Positions 32,580 through 43,900 of a stretch of DNA of 62,295 nucleotides are shown piece by piece. Positions within the stretch are counted from its first letter, which is position 1. Every line of letters begins with the position of its first letter. The DNA comes from Acetobacteraceae bacterium. Lineage in GTDB: Bacteria > Pseudomonadota > Alphaproteobacteria > Acetobacterales > Acetobacteraceae. The stretch is from assembly GCA_030041375.1 (NCBI GenBank), contig JASHOA010000036.1, positions 1 through 62,295 on the forward strand, given 5' to 3'. A model generated the notes under the pieces. The model worked only from the letters and a program-made list of their open reading frames with translations, was not told the origin of the DNA and did not search any database. The translations under genes and the position numbers were made by a program.

Positions 32580-33089
32580 ATGACGATCAAGGCCAAGCCG
32601 AGCGAGCCGATGGCAGAGGCAACGGCCGCCGCGGCAAGCGGGTTCGAACAGACGGTGACCGCCATCAAGGATGGAATGGCGAAGGCGGGCGCCGGGTTCG
32701 AGAAGACTCAGGAGCAGGTCAAGGAAGGAGTGGAGAAGGTGATGAAGACGGCCGAGGAGCTGATGGCGTTCAACCAGGGCAATTTCGAGGCCGTGGTCAA
32801 GTCCGGCAAGATCTGGTCGGCCGGCGTCCAGGATCTCACCCAGCAGGTGGTGGCATCCGCCCAGGCATCCTTCGACGAGACGCTCGCCACTTACCGTGCT
32901 CTCGCCGCGGTGAAGTCGCTGCGCGAGGCGGTCGATCTGCAGACGAATCTCGCCCGCACGGCGGTCGAGAAGACGCTCTCCGAAGCCGGCCGGATCACCG
33001 ACGCCTCGGTCAAGCTGACCGAGCAGACGTTCGCGCCGATCACTGCGCGGTTTGCGCTGGCGATGGAGAAGTTCGCCAAGACGGCGTGA
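32580..33089 (+). CDS. Phasin-family polyhydroxyalkanoate granule protein
   Basis: This 169-residue, almost wholly helical protein has no signal peptide. Blocks such as FNQGNFEAVVKSGKIWSAGV, QDLTQQVVASAQASFDETLA and AVKSLREAVDLQTNLARTAV are the phasin_2 family pattern. Phasins coat PHA granules and control their number and size. A good ribosome-binding site (GGAGGGACAACG) precedes the ATG. A family-A repeat begins 3 bp after its stop codon, and a GC hairpin follows at 33242. Confidence 0.88.
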   Translation: MTIKAKPSEPMAEATAAAASGFEQTVTAIKDGMAKAGAGFEKTQEQVKEGVEKVMKTAEELMAFNQGNFEAVVKSGKIWSAGVQDLTQQVVASAQASFDETLATYRALAAVKSLREAVDLQTNLARTAVEKTLSEAGRITDASVKLTEQTFAPITARFALAMEKFAKTA

Positions 33090-33092
33090 CGT

Positions 33093-33196
33093 TAGCCCAC
33101 GATCGCCCGCGGCGGAATCGTCGGAGGGCGTGAATCGCGGGCTCAAATAAAGCGCGAGACCGGTGTCGGGCTGCCCAGTCAGCCCGACACGGGTCT
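33093..33196 (+). repeat. Family-A two-hairpin repeat, copy 5 (full length, directly after the phasin stop)
   Basis: This is a full 104-bp copy with small changes (CCCACGA for CCCGCGA, CAAATAAA for CGAATAAA, CCGGTGTC for CCCGTGTC). It starts 3 bp after the phasin TGA, so its hairpins will be at the 3' end of the phasin transcript and could protect or terminate it. Confidence 0.9.
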
Positions 33197-33241
33197 GGCC
33201 GGGGACTTCATCTCCCTTTTCGATCGGGTCCAGTCGGACAC

Positions 33242-33271
33242 AGGGCCCGGGGGTTCTCTCCCCCGGGCCCT
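33242..33271 (+). terminator. Strong GC hairpin between phasin and clpS
   Basis: The arms AGGGCCCGGGGG and CCCCCGGGCCCT pair perfectly over 12 bases with loop TTCTCT. The following sequence is TTGTCGTGTCG, without a U-run, so it may be a hairpin-only or weak intrinsic terminator for the phasin transcript. Confidence 0.55.
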
Positions 33272-33497
33272 TGTCGTGTCGCAGCGACGACACGCTCGGC
33301 AACAACGCCGCGCAAGTTGATGCGGAACTCTTTTCCCCACGGCTCGCGTTCCGATATGGTTTTGCTATGGACCGCGTCACACTCCGGCTGGCCAGAACCC
33401 CCGTCCCACCCGCTGGGCGAGGTGTGGCGCGGCAGGATGGTAACGCGAGACGTCGTCGGCCGGACTTCGTAGTGGCCGCGCGCCGGGTGACAAGCGG

Positions 33498-33827
33498 ATG
33501 AGCGACAACGACAGGCAAAGCGGCGCCGGCGGCCCCTCGACCGGGGTAGCGGTTCGGGCGCGTCCGAAAACGCGCAAGCCGGCGATGTACAAGGTCCTGA
33601 TGTTGAACGACGATTACACGCCGATGGAATTCGTCGTCCACGTCCTCGAGAGGTTCTTCCAGAAGAACCGGGAAGAGGCCACGCGCATCATGCTGCATGT
33701 GCACCGCCGCGGCGTCGGCGTCTGTGGCGTTTACACGTACGAAGTCGCCGAGACCAAGGTGACACAGGTCATGGACTTGGCACGCCAGAATCAGCACCCC
33801 CTGCAATGCACGATCGAGAAAGAATGA
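33498..33827 (+). CDS. clpS: ATP-dependent Clp protease adaptor ClpS
   Basis: This 109-residue adaptor has a disordered N-terminal arm and the ClpS core. [18 protein letters not shown] carries the acidic and hydrophobic residues that bind N-degrons, followed by [19 protein letters not shown] and a C-terminal LQCTIEKE. It delivers N-end-rule substrates to ClpA. clpA follows 80 bp downstream on the same strand. Confidence 0.94.
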   Translation: MSDNDRQSGAGGPSTGVAVRARPKTRKPAMYKVLMLNDDYTPMEFVVHVLERFFQKNREEATRIMLHVHRRGVGVCGVYTYEVAETKVTQVMDLARQNQHPLQCTIEKE

Positions 33828-33907
33828 GTCCCTATATTGCCACGATGCCGCCGTGCCTCTCCCGGAGTCGCGGCCGCGCTGCCAGGTCGGAAGGAGCGTA
33901 ACGCGCC

Positions 33908-36250
33908 ATGTTGTCCCGTAACCTCGAGCAAACGCTCCATCGGGCCCTGGCTCTGGCGAGCGAGCGGCACCACGAATATGCCACGCTTGAGCACCTCCTG
34001 CTCGGCCTGGTGGACGATACCGATGCGGCAACGGTATTGCGCGCTTGTGGCGTCGATCTGGAGAAGCTCCGCCAGGATCTGACCGAGTTCCTCGACAAGG
34101 ACCTCTCCGGCCTCGCCACCGATCGCCCCGGCGATCCCAAGCCGACCGCAGGCTTCCAGCGCGTGGTGCAGCGCGCCGCCATTCACGTGCAATCTTCCGG
34201 CCGCGAGGAGGTGAGCGGCGCCAACGTGCTGGTCGCACTCTTCAGCGAGCGCGAAAGCCACGCCGTCTACTTCCTCCAGCTTCAGGACATGACTCGTCTC
34301 GATGCCGTCAATTTCATCAGCCACGGCATCGCCAAGGCGCCCGGTCGCTCCACCACCCGCCCGGCGCACGGCAGCGGCGGCAGCCAGGAAGGCAGCGGTG
34401 AAGCCGAGCGTGACGAAAAACCCTCTCGCCGCGGCCAGGACGCGCTCTCCAATTATTGCGTCAACCTCAACAAGAAGGCGCTGGCCGGCCGCATCGATCC
34501 CTTGATCGGCCGCGAGATCGAGATCGAACGCACGATCCAGATCCTCTGCCGGCGCAACAAGAACAACCCGCTCTATGTCGGCGATCCCGGCGTCGGCAAG
34601 ACCGCCATCGCCGAGGGCCTCGCCAAGCGGATCGTCGAGGGAACCGTGCCCGAGGTCCTCGCGCGCTCCACCATCTACGCCCTCGACATGGGCGCGCTGC
34701 TCGCCGGCACCCGTTACCGCGGCGATTTCGAGGAACGGCTGAAGGCCGTCGTCTCCGAGCTCGAGAACCAGCAAGGAGCGATTCTCTTCATCGACGAAAT
34801 TCACACCGTGATCGGCGCCGGCGCCACTTCCGGCGGCGCCATGGACGCCTCGAATCTCCTCAAGCCCGCGCTCGCCTCCGGCACCCTCCGCTGCATCGGC
34901 TCGACCACCTACAAGGAGTTTCGCAACTATTTCGAAAAGGACCGCGCGCTGGTCCGTCGCTTCCAGAAGATCGACGTCAACGAGCCCACGCTCGAGGACT
35001 CGGTGAAAATTCTGCGCGGCCTCAAGGTCAACTACGAGAAGCACCACAAGGTCCGCTACACCGACGAGGCAATCCGTGCCGCCGTGGAACTCTCCGCCAA
35101 ATACATCCACGACCGCAAGCTGCCCGACAAGGCGATCGACGTGATCGACGAAGTCGGCGCCTCGCGCATGTTGCTGCCCGAGCACAAGCGGCGGAAAACC
35201 GTCACCCTTCGCGACGTCGAGGAGATGGTCGCCAAGATCGCCCGCATCCCTCCGAAATCCGTCTCCGCCGACGACAAGGAGACCCTGCGCAATCTCGATC
35301 GCGACCTGAAATCCATGGTGTTCGGTCAGGACAAGGCGATCGAGGCTCTCGCCGCCGCCATCAAGCTCTCCCGCGCCGGGTTGCGCGAGGCCGAGAAGCC
35401 GATCGGCAACTACCTCTTCAGCGGCCCGACCGGCGTCGGCAAGACCGAGGTCGCCCGCCAGCTCGCCGCGACCCTCGGCATCCAGATCGTCCGCTTCGAT
35501 ATGAGCGAATACATGGAGCGCCACTCCGTCTCCCGGCTGATCGGCGCGCCCCCCGGCTATGTCGGCTTCGATCAGGGTGGCCTCCTCACCGACGCCATCG
35601 ACCAGCATCCGCACTCTGTCCTGCTGCTCGACGAGATCGAGAAGGCGCACCCCGATCTCTTCAATATCCTCCTGCAGGTGATGGACCACGGCAAGCTCAC
35701 CGACCACAACGGCAAGACGGTCGATTTCCGTAACGTCATTCTCATCATGACCACCAACGCCGGCGCGCAGGACATGGCCAAGCCGGCGATCGGCTTCGAG
35801 CGCGAAGTCCGGCTTGGCGAGGACGACGATGCCATCAAGCGCATGTTCACCCCGGAGTTCCGCAATCGCCTCGACGCGGTGATCGGCTTCGCCGGGCTGA
35901 CGCCCGAGATCGTCGCCCGCGTCGTGGAAAAATTCGTCATGCAGCTCGAGGCCCAGCTCGCCGACCGCAACGTGACGATCGAGCTCTCCTCCGCCGCCAA
36001 GGAGTGGCTCGCCGAAAAGGGCTATGACCGGCTCTACGGGGCCCGCCCGCTCGCCCGCGTCATCCAGGAGCACGTCAAGAAGCCCCTGGCCGAGGAATTA
36101 CTTTTCGGCAAGCTGGCCCGCGGCGGCGCCGTCAAGGTCACCCTCAAGGACGGCCAGCTCGCCTTCGAGTACATCGAGGCAACGCCGCCCGCCTTACCCC
36201 GGCCCGAAGGCGAAGAAGATGGCGAACGGGAGTCCGAAGCAGTCGAGTAG
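33908..36250 (+). CDS. clpA: ATP-dependent Clp protease ATP-binding subunit ClpA
   Basis: This 780-residue AAA+ unfoldase has an N-domain with two Clp_N repeats (HHEYATLEHLLLGLVDD at about 21-37). The first AAA module carries Walker A GDPGVGKTAI and Walker B ILFIDEIHTVIG. The second carries Walker A GPTGVGKTEV and Walker B LLLDEIEKAH. ClpA pairs with ClpP and uses ClpS as adaptor. The C-terminal tail is acidic (PEGEEDGERESEAVE). The start is preceded by AAGGAGCG. Confidence 0.95.
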   Translation: MLSRNLEQTLHRALALASERHHEYATLEHLLLGLVDDTDAATVLRACGVDLEKLRQDLTEFLDKDLSGLATDRPGDPKPTAGFQRVVQRAAIHVQSSGREEVSGANVLVALFSERESHAVYFLQLQDMTRLDAVNFISHGIAKAPGRSTTRPAHGSGGSQEGSGEAERDEKPSRRGQDALSNYCVNLNKKALAGRIDPLIGREIEIERTIQILCRRNKNNPLYVGDPGVGKTAIAEGLAKRIVEGTVPEVLARSTIYALDMGALLAGTRYRGDFEERLKAVVSELENQQGAILFIDEIHTVIGAGATSGGAMDASNLLKPALASGTLRCIGSTTYKEFRNYFEKDRALVRRFQKIDVNEPTLEDSVKILRGLKVNYEKHHKVRYTDEAIRAAVELSAKYIHDRKLPDKAIDVIDEVGASRMLLPEHKRRKTVTLRDVEEMVAKIARIPPKSVSADDKETLRNLDRDLKSMVFGQDKAIEALAAAIKLSRAGLREAEKPIGNYLFSGPTGVGKTEVARQLAATLGIQIVRFDMSEYMERHSVSRLIGAPPGYVGFDQGGLLTDAIDQHPHSVLLLDEIEKAHPDLFNILLQVMDHGKLTDHNGKTVDFRNVILIMTTNAGAQDMAKPAIGFEREVRLGEDDDAIKRMFTPEFRNRLDAVIGFAGLTPEIVARVVEKFVMQLEAQLADRNVTIELSSAAKEWLAEKGYDRLYGARPLARVIQEHVKKPLAEELLFGKLARGGAVKVTLKDGQLAFEYIEATPPALPRPEGEEDGERESEAVE

Positions 36251-36460
36251 CGCCCGGGAGCTTGCCCGCCGGCGTTAAGAAATCGCCATCGCCCGGCAAG
36301 GGCGGAAGGAGAATGGCGACACAAGCCAGCAACAAGACTATGTGATGACCCCGTCCGGGCCGCCGCCCGCCCACGGGTTGCGGCAAAACCGCCATGGTTT
36401 TGCCCTCCCGGCGCACCACCTCCGCCTCTGCGGCCTGCCAGGCTGCCTACGAGGGTACCG

Positions 36461-37834
36461 ATGGACGAACGCACCGATCCCGCGACCGCCCGAGGCTACG
36501 GCCCTACCCCGGCCAGCCGCGAGATCGTTGCGCCCCCTCATCTCCGCCATCGGCGCCGCCTCCTCCCGATCCTCCTCGTCCTGGCGCTGATCGCGGCCGT
36601 CATCCTCTGGGCCCACCCCTGGGCCGGCGGACCGGCCAGGAAAGCCGGCGTCGCTGTCCCGCCACAGCCGGTCGGCGTCGCCACTTCAAGCACCGGCGAC
36701 ATGCCGGTGATCCTGAACGCGCTCGGCACCGTCACACCCTTCAACACCGTAACCGTGATGACGCAGATCAACGGCCAGTTGATGAGCATCGGCTTCAAGG
36801 AAGGCCAGATGGTCGAGAAGGGCCAGTTCCTGGCCCAGATCGATCCGCGCCCCTACCAGGTCGCACTTGAGCAGGCCGAGGGCCAGCTCGCCCACGACAC
36901 CGAGCTCCTCCTCCAGGCGCAAAGCGATCTCGCCCGCTACGAGAAACTCAAGGCGCAGAATTCGATCGCCGAACAGCAGGTCACCGACCAGGAGTTCCTG
37001 GTCCGCCAATATCAGGGCAACCTGAAAACCGACCAGGCCGCGGTCGACAACGCCAAGCTCAACCTCGTCTACTGCCACATCACCGCGCCGATCACCGGCC
37101 GCGCCGGCCTGCTTCAGGTCGACCCTGGCAACTATATCCAGACCACCAGCACCAGCGGCATCGTCGTCATCACGCAACTCGACCCCATCAGCGTCATCTT
37201 CACCCTGCCGCAGAACGACATCGCCGCCGTCACCGCCGCCATGCAGTCGGGCCCGCCGCTGCCTGTCACCCTTTATGACAGCAGCAATACCGTTCAGCTC
37301 GCCACCGGCACGCTGACCGCGATGGACAATCAGATCAATGTCTCGACCGGGACCGTCCAGCTTCGCGCGAGCTTCGCCAACCCGAAGTACACGCTGTTCC
37401 CGAACGAGTTCGTCAATGTCGATCTCCTGGTCAAAACGCTGAAGAACGCGGTGCTGGTGCCGAGTGCGGCGATCGAGCGCGGTGCCCCCGGTACCTTCGT
37501 CTATGTCGTCAAACCCGACAACACGGTTGCCGTGCAGAAGGTAACGCTCGGGCCCAGCAACGCCTCCGAGACCGCCATCACGTCGGGCCTTTCTGCCGGC
37601 GCCAAGGTGGTGACGGACGGTGCCGACCGTCTGCATCCGGGCGCCAGGATCACCATCGTTGCCCCCGGTTCCGCAACGGCAAGCGGTACTGCTACCCCCG
37701 GTACCCCCGGAGCATCGGCGACCGCACCTCACACCACCGCGCCCGCCGCCGGCGCACACCCGCATCACGCCACGCACCACCCGCCGCCGGGCGCCGCCAC
37801 GTCCCCCTCCCCGGCACCCAAGTCCCAGCCATGA
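36461..37834 (+). CDS. RND efflux periplasmic adaptor (membrane-fusion protein, MdtA-like)
   Basis: This 457-residue adaptor has an N-terminal membrane anchor at about 27-46 (LLPILLVLALIAAVILWAHP), lipoyl half-motifs (NTVTVMTQINGQLMSIGFKE; GRAGLLQVDPGNYIQ), a coiled-coil hairpin (QAEGQLAHDTELLLQAQSDL) and a beta-barrel. It bridges the RND pump and the outer-membrane channel. The last 60 residues are a Thr/Ala/Pro/His-rich low-complexity tail (APAAGAHPHHATHHPPPGAA). It is the first gene of a four-gene operon with two pumps, as in MdtABC. Confidence 0.9.
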   Translation: MDERTDPATARGYGPTPASREIVAPPHLRHRRRLLPILLVLALIAAVILWAHPWAGGPARKAGVAVPPQPVGVATSSTGDMPVILNALGTVTPFNTVTVMTQINGQLMSIGFKEGQMVEKGQFLAQIDPRPYQVALEQAEGQLAHDTELLLQAQSDLARYEKLKAQNSIAEQQVTDQEFLVRQYQGNLKTDQAAVDNAKLNLVYCHITAPITGRAGLLQVDPGNYIQTTSTSGIVVITQLDPISVIFTLPQNDIAAVTAAMQSGPPLPVTLYDSSNTVQLATGTLTAMDNQINVSTGTVQLRASFANPKYTLFPNEFVNVDLLVKTLKNAVLVPSAAIERGAPGTFVYVVKPDNTVAVQKVTLGPSNASETAITSGLSAGAKVVTDGADRLHPGARITIVAPGSATASGTATPGTPGASATAPHTTAPAAGAHPHHATHHPPPGAATSPSPAPKSQP

Positions 37835-37864
37835 GTGCCGCCCGCCCGGCGTGAGCCATCTTCC

Positions 37865-40800
37865 ATGAATCCCTCGCGCCTTTTCATTCTCCGCCCCGTC
37901 GGCACCTCGCTCCTGATGTTGGCGATCCTGCTCGCCGGCCTGCTCGCCTACGGCCTGTTGCCGATCTCGGCTCTTCCGGAAGTCGATTACCCGACCATCC
38001 AGGTCACGACCTTCTATCCCGGTGCCAGCCCGGACGTGATGGCGACCTCGGTCACCGCGCCCCTCGAAGTGCAGTTCGGTGAAATGCCGGGGCTCAACCA
38101 GATGTCCTCGGTCTCCTCTGCCGGCGCCTCCGTCATCACGTTGCAGTTCGACCTCTCGCTCTCGATCGACATCGCCGAGCAGGAAGTGCAAGCCGCCATC
38201 AACGCCTCCAGCAACCTCCTGCCCTCCGGCCTGCCTGCACCGCCGATCTACGCCAAGTACAACCCGGCGGACGCACCCGTCCTCACTCTCGCTGCAACCT
38301 CCGCCATCCTGCCGCTCACCGATGTCGAGAACGATGCCAACACCGTGCTCGCCCAGAAAATCTCGCAACTTCCGGGTGTCGGCCTCGTCGCCATCAGCGG
38401 CGGCACCGCGCCCGCCGTGCGCGTCGAGGTCAATCTCCAGAAGCTCGCAGGCTACGGCCTCAACATCGATGATCTGCGCACCACCATCGGCAATCTGAAC
38501 ATCAACCTGCCGAAAGGGAATTTCGACGGCCCGGCGCGCTCCTACTCCATCAACGCCAACGATCAGCTCGAAAATACGAGCGACTACGAAGACGCGGTGA
38601 TCGCCTATCTCGACGGCGCGCCGGTTCGCCTCTCCAACGTCGCCTCGGTTGTGCAAGGACCGGAGGATAGCGAGATCGGCGCCTGGTCCGACACCACGCC
38701 GGCCGTCATCCTCAACATCCAGCGTCAGCCCGGAGCCAATGTCATCGCGGTCGCCAACCGTGTGAAGGCGCTGCTGCCCACCCTGACCGCCGCGCTCCCG
38801 TCCTCGATCCAGGTGGCGACGATCTCCGATCAGACCACCACCATCCGCGCCTCGGTCCGTGACGTCGAATTTGAACTCACGCTCGCGGTCGGGCTGGTCG
38901 TGCTGGTGATCTTCCTCTTCCTGCGCAGTATTCCCGCCACCATCATCCCGAGCCTTTCCGTGCCGCTCTCGATCGTCGGCACCTTCGGCGTGATGTACCT
39001 GCTCGGCTTCAGCCTCGACAATCTCTCGCTGATGGCCTTGACCATCGCCACCGGCTTCGTCGTCGACGATGCCATCGTCATGATCGAGAACATCTCCCGC
39101 TACATCGAGCAGGGTCTCTCGCCGCGCCAGGCCGCCCTGCGCGGCGCGGGCGAGATCGGCTTCACCATCATTTCACTCACCGTCTCGCTGATCGCCGTCT
39201 TGATCCCGCTCCTCTTCATGGGTGATGTGGTCGGCCGCCTCTTCCACGAATTCGCCATCACGCTCGCCATCACCATCGTCATCTCGGCGATCGTCTCTCT
39301 CACCCTCGTGCCGATGCTTTCTGCAAGACTGCTTCACCGCGATACCGGCACCGAGGAAAGCCGGATCGGCGCGGCGAGCCGCCGCTTCTTCGATGCCATG
39401 ATCGCCGCCTACGATCGCGCGCTCAATGTCGTGCTCGACCATCAGCCGATCGTGCTCGCGATTGCGATCGCGACACTCGCCCTCACTGTCGCGCTTTACA
39501 TCGTCATTCCGAAGGGCTTCTTCCCGGTGCAGGACACCGGCGAGATCCAGGGGATCACCACCGCCGCGCAATCGATCTCCTTCAGCGCCATGGCTACCCG
39601 CCAGCAGGCGCTCGCCGGCATCATCCTGAAAGACCCCGACGTGACCGGCCTCTCCTCCTATCTCGGAGTTGACGGCACGAATATGACCCTGAACAGCGGC
39701 CGCTTCCTGATCACCCTCAAGCCGCGCGATCAGCGGGCCGCCAGCGCCACAGACATCATCGACCGTCTGCAGCGCGCGACGGCCAACGTCCCCGGCATCA
39801 GCCTGACCATGAAGCCGGTGCAGGATCTCACCATCGGCGACACCGTGAGCGCCGCGCAATACCAGTTCGTGCTCGAGAACGCGGATGCCTCGGCGTTCGA
39901 CACCTGGATACCGAAACTGCTCGCGGGCCTCGGCAAGCTCCCCGAACTCACCGACGTCACCACCGACCTGCAGAGCCGTGGCCTGAGCGCCTATATCGAC
40001 GTCGATCGCGCCAAGGCCGCCCGTCTCGGCATCACCATGGCGACGGTGGACAACGCGCTCTACGACGCCTTCGGCCAGCGCATCATCTCGACCATCTTCA
40101 CCCAGTCGAACCAGTTCCGCGTCATCCTCGAGGCGGCGCCCGATTTGCAGACTTCGCTGGCCGGCCTGAACGCCGTCTATCTACCCTCGGCCCTGGTCAC
40201 CGGCAGCGGCGGCCAGGTGCCGCTGTCATCGATTGCCACCGTCAAGGTCGAGACGGCACCGCTCGTCATCGAGCATCTCGGCCAGTTCCCGGCAACGCGC
40301 ATCTCCTTCAACCTGGCACCCGGCGCCTCGCTCGGCGCCGCCGTTTCCGCCATTCGCCAGGTGGAACGCGACATCGGCCTCCCCGCAAGCTTCATCACCA
40401 GCTTCCAGGGCGCCGCCCTTTCCTTCCAGGCGACACTCGGCAACGAGGTCTTCCTCATCCTCGCCGCACTCGCCACCGTCTATATCGTGCTCGGCGTCCT
40501 CTACGAGAGCTTCATCCACCCGCTCACCATTCTCTCCACCCTGCCCTCCGCCGGCGTCGGCGCTTTGCTGGCGCTGATCCTCGCCGGTCAGGACCTCGAC
40601 GTCATCTCGATCATCGGCATCATTCTCCTGATCGGCATCGTCAAGAAGAACGCGATCATGATGATCGACTTCGCGCTCGAAGCCGAGCGCGGCGAGGGCC
40701 TCGCCCCGCGCGATGCCATCCATCGCGCCTCTCTGCTCCGCTTCCGCCCGATCATGATGACGACGATGGCCGCCCTGCTCGCTGCCCTGCCGCTGATGCT

Positions 40801-40975
40801 CGGCACCGGCACCGGGTCCGAGTTGCGCCATCCGCTCGGCGTGACGATCGTCGGCGGCCTGCTGCTCAGTCAGCTCCTCACTCTGTTCACGACCCCCGTC
40901 ATCTACCTCTATCTCGACCGGCTGGCGCAACGCCTCGGCCGCCATCCCGGCTCCGCCCCGGCTCCCGCCGAATGA
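37865..40975 (+). CDS. RND efflux pump inner-membrane transporter 1 (MdtB-like)
   Basis: This 1036-residue HAE1-type RND transporter has twelve transmembrane helices and two large porter loops. Proton-relay aspartates Asp401 and Asp402 are in TM4 ([14 protein letters not shown]). Other family blocks are [30 protein letters not shown] and the late [20 protein letters not shown]. The start [20 protein letters not shown] at 37865 is the normal family start. Together with the next gene it probably forms a heteromeric pump for bile-salt-like or hydrophobic toxic compounds. Confidence 0.92.
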   Translation: MNPSRLFILRPVGTSLLMLAILLAGLLAYGLLPISALPEVDYPTIQVTTFYPGASPDVMATSVTAPLEVQFGEMPGLNQMSSVSSAGASVITLQFDLSLSIDIAEQEVQAAINASSNLLPSGLPAPPIYAKYNPADAPVLTLAATSAILPLTDVENDANTVLAQKISQLPGVGLVAISGGTAPAVRVEVNLQKLAGYGLNIDDLRTTIGNLNINLPKGNFDGPARSYSINANDQLENTSDYEDAVIAYLDGAPVRLSNVASVVQGPEDSEIGAWSDTTPAVILNIQRQPGANVIAVANRVKALLPTLTAALPSSIQVATISDQTTTIRASVRDVEFELTLAVGLVVLVIFLFLRSIPATIIPSLSVPLSIVGTFGVMYLLGFSLDNLSLMALTIATGFVVDDAIVMIENISRYIEQGLSPRQAALRGAGEIGFTIISLTVSLIAVLIPLLFMGDVVGRLFHEFAITLAITIVISAIVSLTLVPMLSARLLHRDTGTEESRIGAASRRFFDAMIAAYDRALNVVLDHQPIVLAIAIATLALTVALYIVIPKGFFPVQDTGEIQGITTAAQSISFSAMATRQQALAGIILKDPDVTGLSSYLGVDGTNMTLNSGRFLITLKPRDQRAASATDIIDRLQRATANVPGISLTMKPVQDLTIGDTVSAAQYQFVLENADASAFDTWIPKLLAGLGKLPELTDVTTDLQSRGLSAYIDVDRAKAARLGITMATVDNALYDAFGQRIISTIFTQSNQFRVILEAAPDLQTSLAGLNAVYLPSALVTGSGGQVPLSSIATVKVETAPLVIEHLGQFPATRISFNLAPGASLGAAVSAIRQVERDIGLPASFITSFQGAALSFQATLGNEVFLILAALATVYIVLGVLYESFIHPLTILSTLPSAGVGALLALILAGQDLDVISIIGIILLIGIVKKNAIMMIDFALEAERGEGLAPRDAIHRASLLRFRPIMMTTMAALLAALPLMLGTGTGSELRHPLGVTIVGGLLLSQLLTLFTTPVIYLYLDRLAQRLGRHPGSAPAPAE

Positions 40976-40982
40976 GTGTGGC

Positions 40983-43900
40983 GTGAATCTCTCCGCGCTC
41001 TTCATCAATCGGCCCGTCGCCACCACGCTGCTCAGCATCGGCATCGTGCTTGCCGGCCTCTTCGCCTACGCCAACCTGCCGGTCGCGCCGTTGCCGCAGG
41101 TCGATTTTCCGACCATCGTCGTCAATGCCAACCTGCCCGGCGCCAGCCCGCAAACCGCCGCCTCGACCGTCGCCGCGCCGCTCGAACGGCATCTCGGCAC
41201 CATTGCCGACGTCACGGAAATGACCTCGACCAGCACGGTGGGCAGCGTCCGCATCGTCCTGCAATTCGGCCTCGACCGCGACATCAATGGCGCCGCCCGC
41301 GATGTCCAGGCGGCCATCAACGCCGCCCGCGTTGACCTCCCGGCCGACCTTCGCAGCAACCCGACCTGGCGGAAATACAATCCTGCCGCGGCCCCGATCA
41401 TGGTGCTGGCACTGACCTCGGCCACCATGACACGGGGCCAGATCTACGATGCCGCCGATACCGTGGTGCAGCAGCGGCTCTCGCAGGTTGGCGGCGTCGG
41501 CGAGATCACGCTCGGCGGCAGCGCGCTGCCGTCAGTCCGCGTCGATCTCAATCCCGATGCGCTCTCAAAATACGGCATCGGCCTCGAGGACGTGCGCGCC
41601 GCGCTCGCCGCCGCCAATGCTGACAGCCCGAAGGGCGCGATCGAGTTCTCCGGCTACCGCTATCAGCTCTACAGCAACGACCAGGCAACGACCCCCGCCG
41701 ACTATGCGCCGCTGATCATCGCCTGGCGCAACAATGCCCCGGTCCGCCTCTCCGATATCGCCACCATCACGGAGAGCGTGGAGAACGTGCGCACCGAGGG
41801 CCTGGCCAACGGCAAGCCCGCCGTGCTCGTCATCCTCTATCCGCAGCCGGGCGCCAACATCATCCAGACCGTCGATGCGGTGAAGGCGCTCTTGCCCGCG
41901 CTCCGCGCCTCGATCCCCTCTGCTATCGACGTCGCGGTCGCCCTCGACCGCAGCACAACCATCCGTGCCTCGCTCGCCGACACCCAGGTGACGCTGCTGA
42001 TCGCCGTCGCACTCGTCATCGCCGTCGTCTTCCTGTTCCTCCGCGACCCGCGCGCCGCCCTGATCCCGAGCGTGGCGCTGCCGGTTTCGATCATCGGCAC
42101 GTTCGGCGGCATGTACCTGCTCGGGTTCAGCCTCGACAATCTCTCGCTGATGGCGCTCACCATCTCCACCGGCTTCGTGGTGGACGATGCGATCGTCGTC
42201 CTTGAAAACATCTCCCGCCATCTCGACTCCGGGCTCTCACCGCGCGAGGCGGCGCTGAAGGGCGCCAGCGAGGTCGGTTTCACCGTCCTCTCGATGAGCA
42301 CCTCGCTCATTGCCGTCTTCCTGCCCATCCTGCTGATGGGCGGCGTCGTCGGCCGCCTGTTCCGCGAGTTCGGCCTCACCCTTTCCCTCGCCATCCTCGT
42401 TTCGCTCGTGGTTTCGCTGACCATCACGCCGATGATGTGCGCTCTCCTGCTCCGCCCGCGGGGTACGAAGGCGGCCACCGGTCTGCTCGCTCACGTCTTC
42501 GCCGCCAGCCGTGCCGTCTTCGACTTCACGCACGACCGCTATGTCACAAGCCTGACCACCGCACTTCGCCACCCGCTGCTGTCGATCCTTTCCCTCGGCG
42601 CGACGCTGGCGCTGACCGTCTTCCTGTTCGTCACCATCCCGAAAGGCCTTTTCCCGACCGAGGATACCGGCGTCCTGATCGGCGGCATCCAGGCCGATCA
42701 GAGCATCTCCTTCCAGCGCATGGAGAAGAAGCTCGCCACCTTCATGGCCATCGTCCACGCCAACAAGGCGGTTCAGAATGTCACCGGCTTCACCGGCGGC
42801 GGATCGACCAACTCCGCCTTCGTCTTCGTCACCCTGAAGCCGCTCGCCGAACGGACCGCCTCCGCATCCGAGGTGATTGCCCAGTTGCGCCGCCCGCTCG
42901 GCCGCGTCGCCGGCGCCAGGCTCTTCCTCCAGCCCGCCGCCGATCTCCGTGCCGGCGGGCGGCAGAGCAACGCCACCTTCCAGTTCACCCTGCAAGGCAC
43001 CTCTGCGCCCGACGTTTATGCGTGGACGCAGAAGCTCGAGGCGGCACTCGCCCATTCGCCCATATTGCGTGATGTCAACTCGGACCAGCAGCAGGGCGGG
43101 CTCGAGGCCAACGTCGTGATCGATCGCGCCACCGCCGCCCGCCTCGGCATTACGCCCGCGCAGATCGACAACACGCTCGACGACGCCTTCGGCCAGCGCC
43201 TGGTCTCGACCATCTATCGCCAGATGAACCAGTACCACGTGGTCATGGAGGTCGCGCCGCAATACTGGCAGAGCCCCTCGATTCTCAAGGACATCTACAT
43301 CAGCACCTCCGGCGCCTCGGCCGCCGGAACGTCCACCTCCGGGTTCGCGGCCGGCACCGTTGCCAGCACGTCATCGAGTCTCTCCGCCGCTTCGATCGCC
43401 TCCGATTCGGCGCGCAACGCCGCCCTCAACGCGATCGCCGCCTCCGGCAATTCCTCTGCTTCCAGTGCTCCCGCCGTCAGCACGAATGCGGAAACGATGG
43501 TGCCACTCTCGGCGGTTGCCAGCTTCGCCCCCGGCACCACGCCGCTCTCCGTCAATCATCAGGGCCTGTTCGTCGCCTCGACGATCTCGTTCAATCTCGC
43601 CCAGGGAAGATCGATCAGCGAGGCCGGCACTGCGATTCGCCAGACCATGCGCGAGATCGGCGTGCCCGCCACGATCCACGGCAATTTCGCCGGAACCGCG
43701 CAACTCGCCGCGCAATCCTTCTCGCAGGAACCGCTGCTCATCCTCGCCGCCCTGCTCGCCGTCTACACGGTGCTCGGCATTCTCTATGAGAGCACCATCC
43801 ATCCCATCACCATCCTCTCCACGCTCCCCTCAGCCGGTGTCGGTGCGCTGCTCGCCCTGATGCTCTGCCGCATGCAATTCACCGTCATCTCGCTGATCGG

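Noticed and set aside
33242..33271. Considered as part of family-A repeat copy 5.
   Set aside because: It begins 46 bp after the repeat ends and does not occur next to the other copies, so it is listed separately as a hairpin.
33791..36073. A 760-codon minus-strand frame antisense to clpA.
   Set aside because: Composition is a mirror of clpA codons (Val/Gly/Asp/Leu-rich) with no motifs. clpA is unmistakable on the plus strand.
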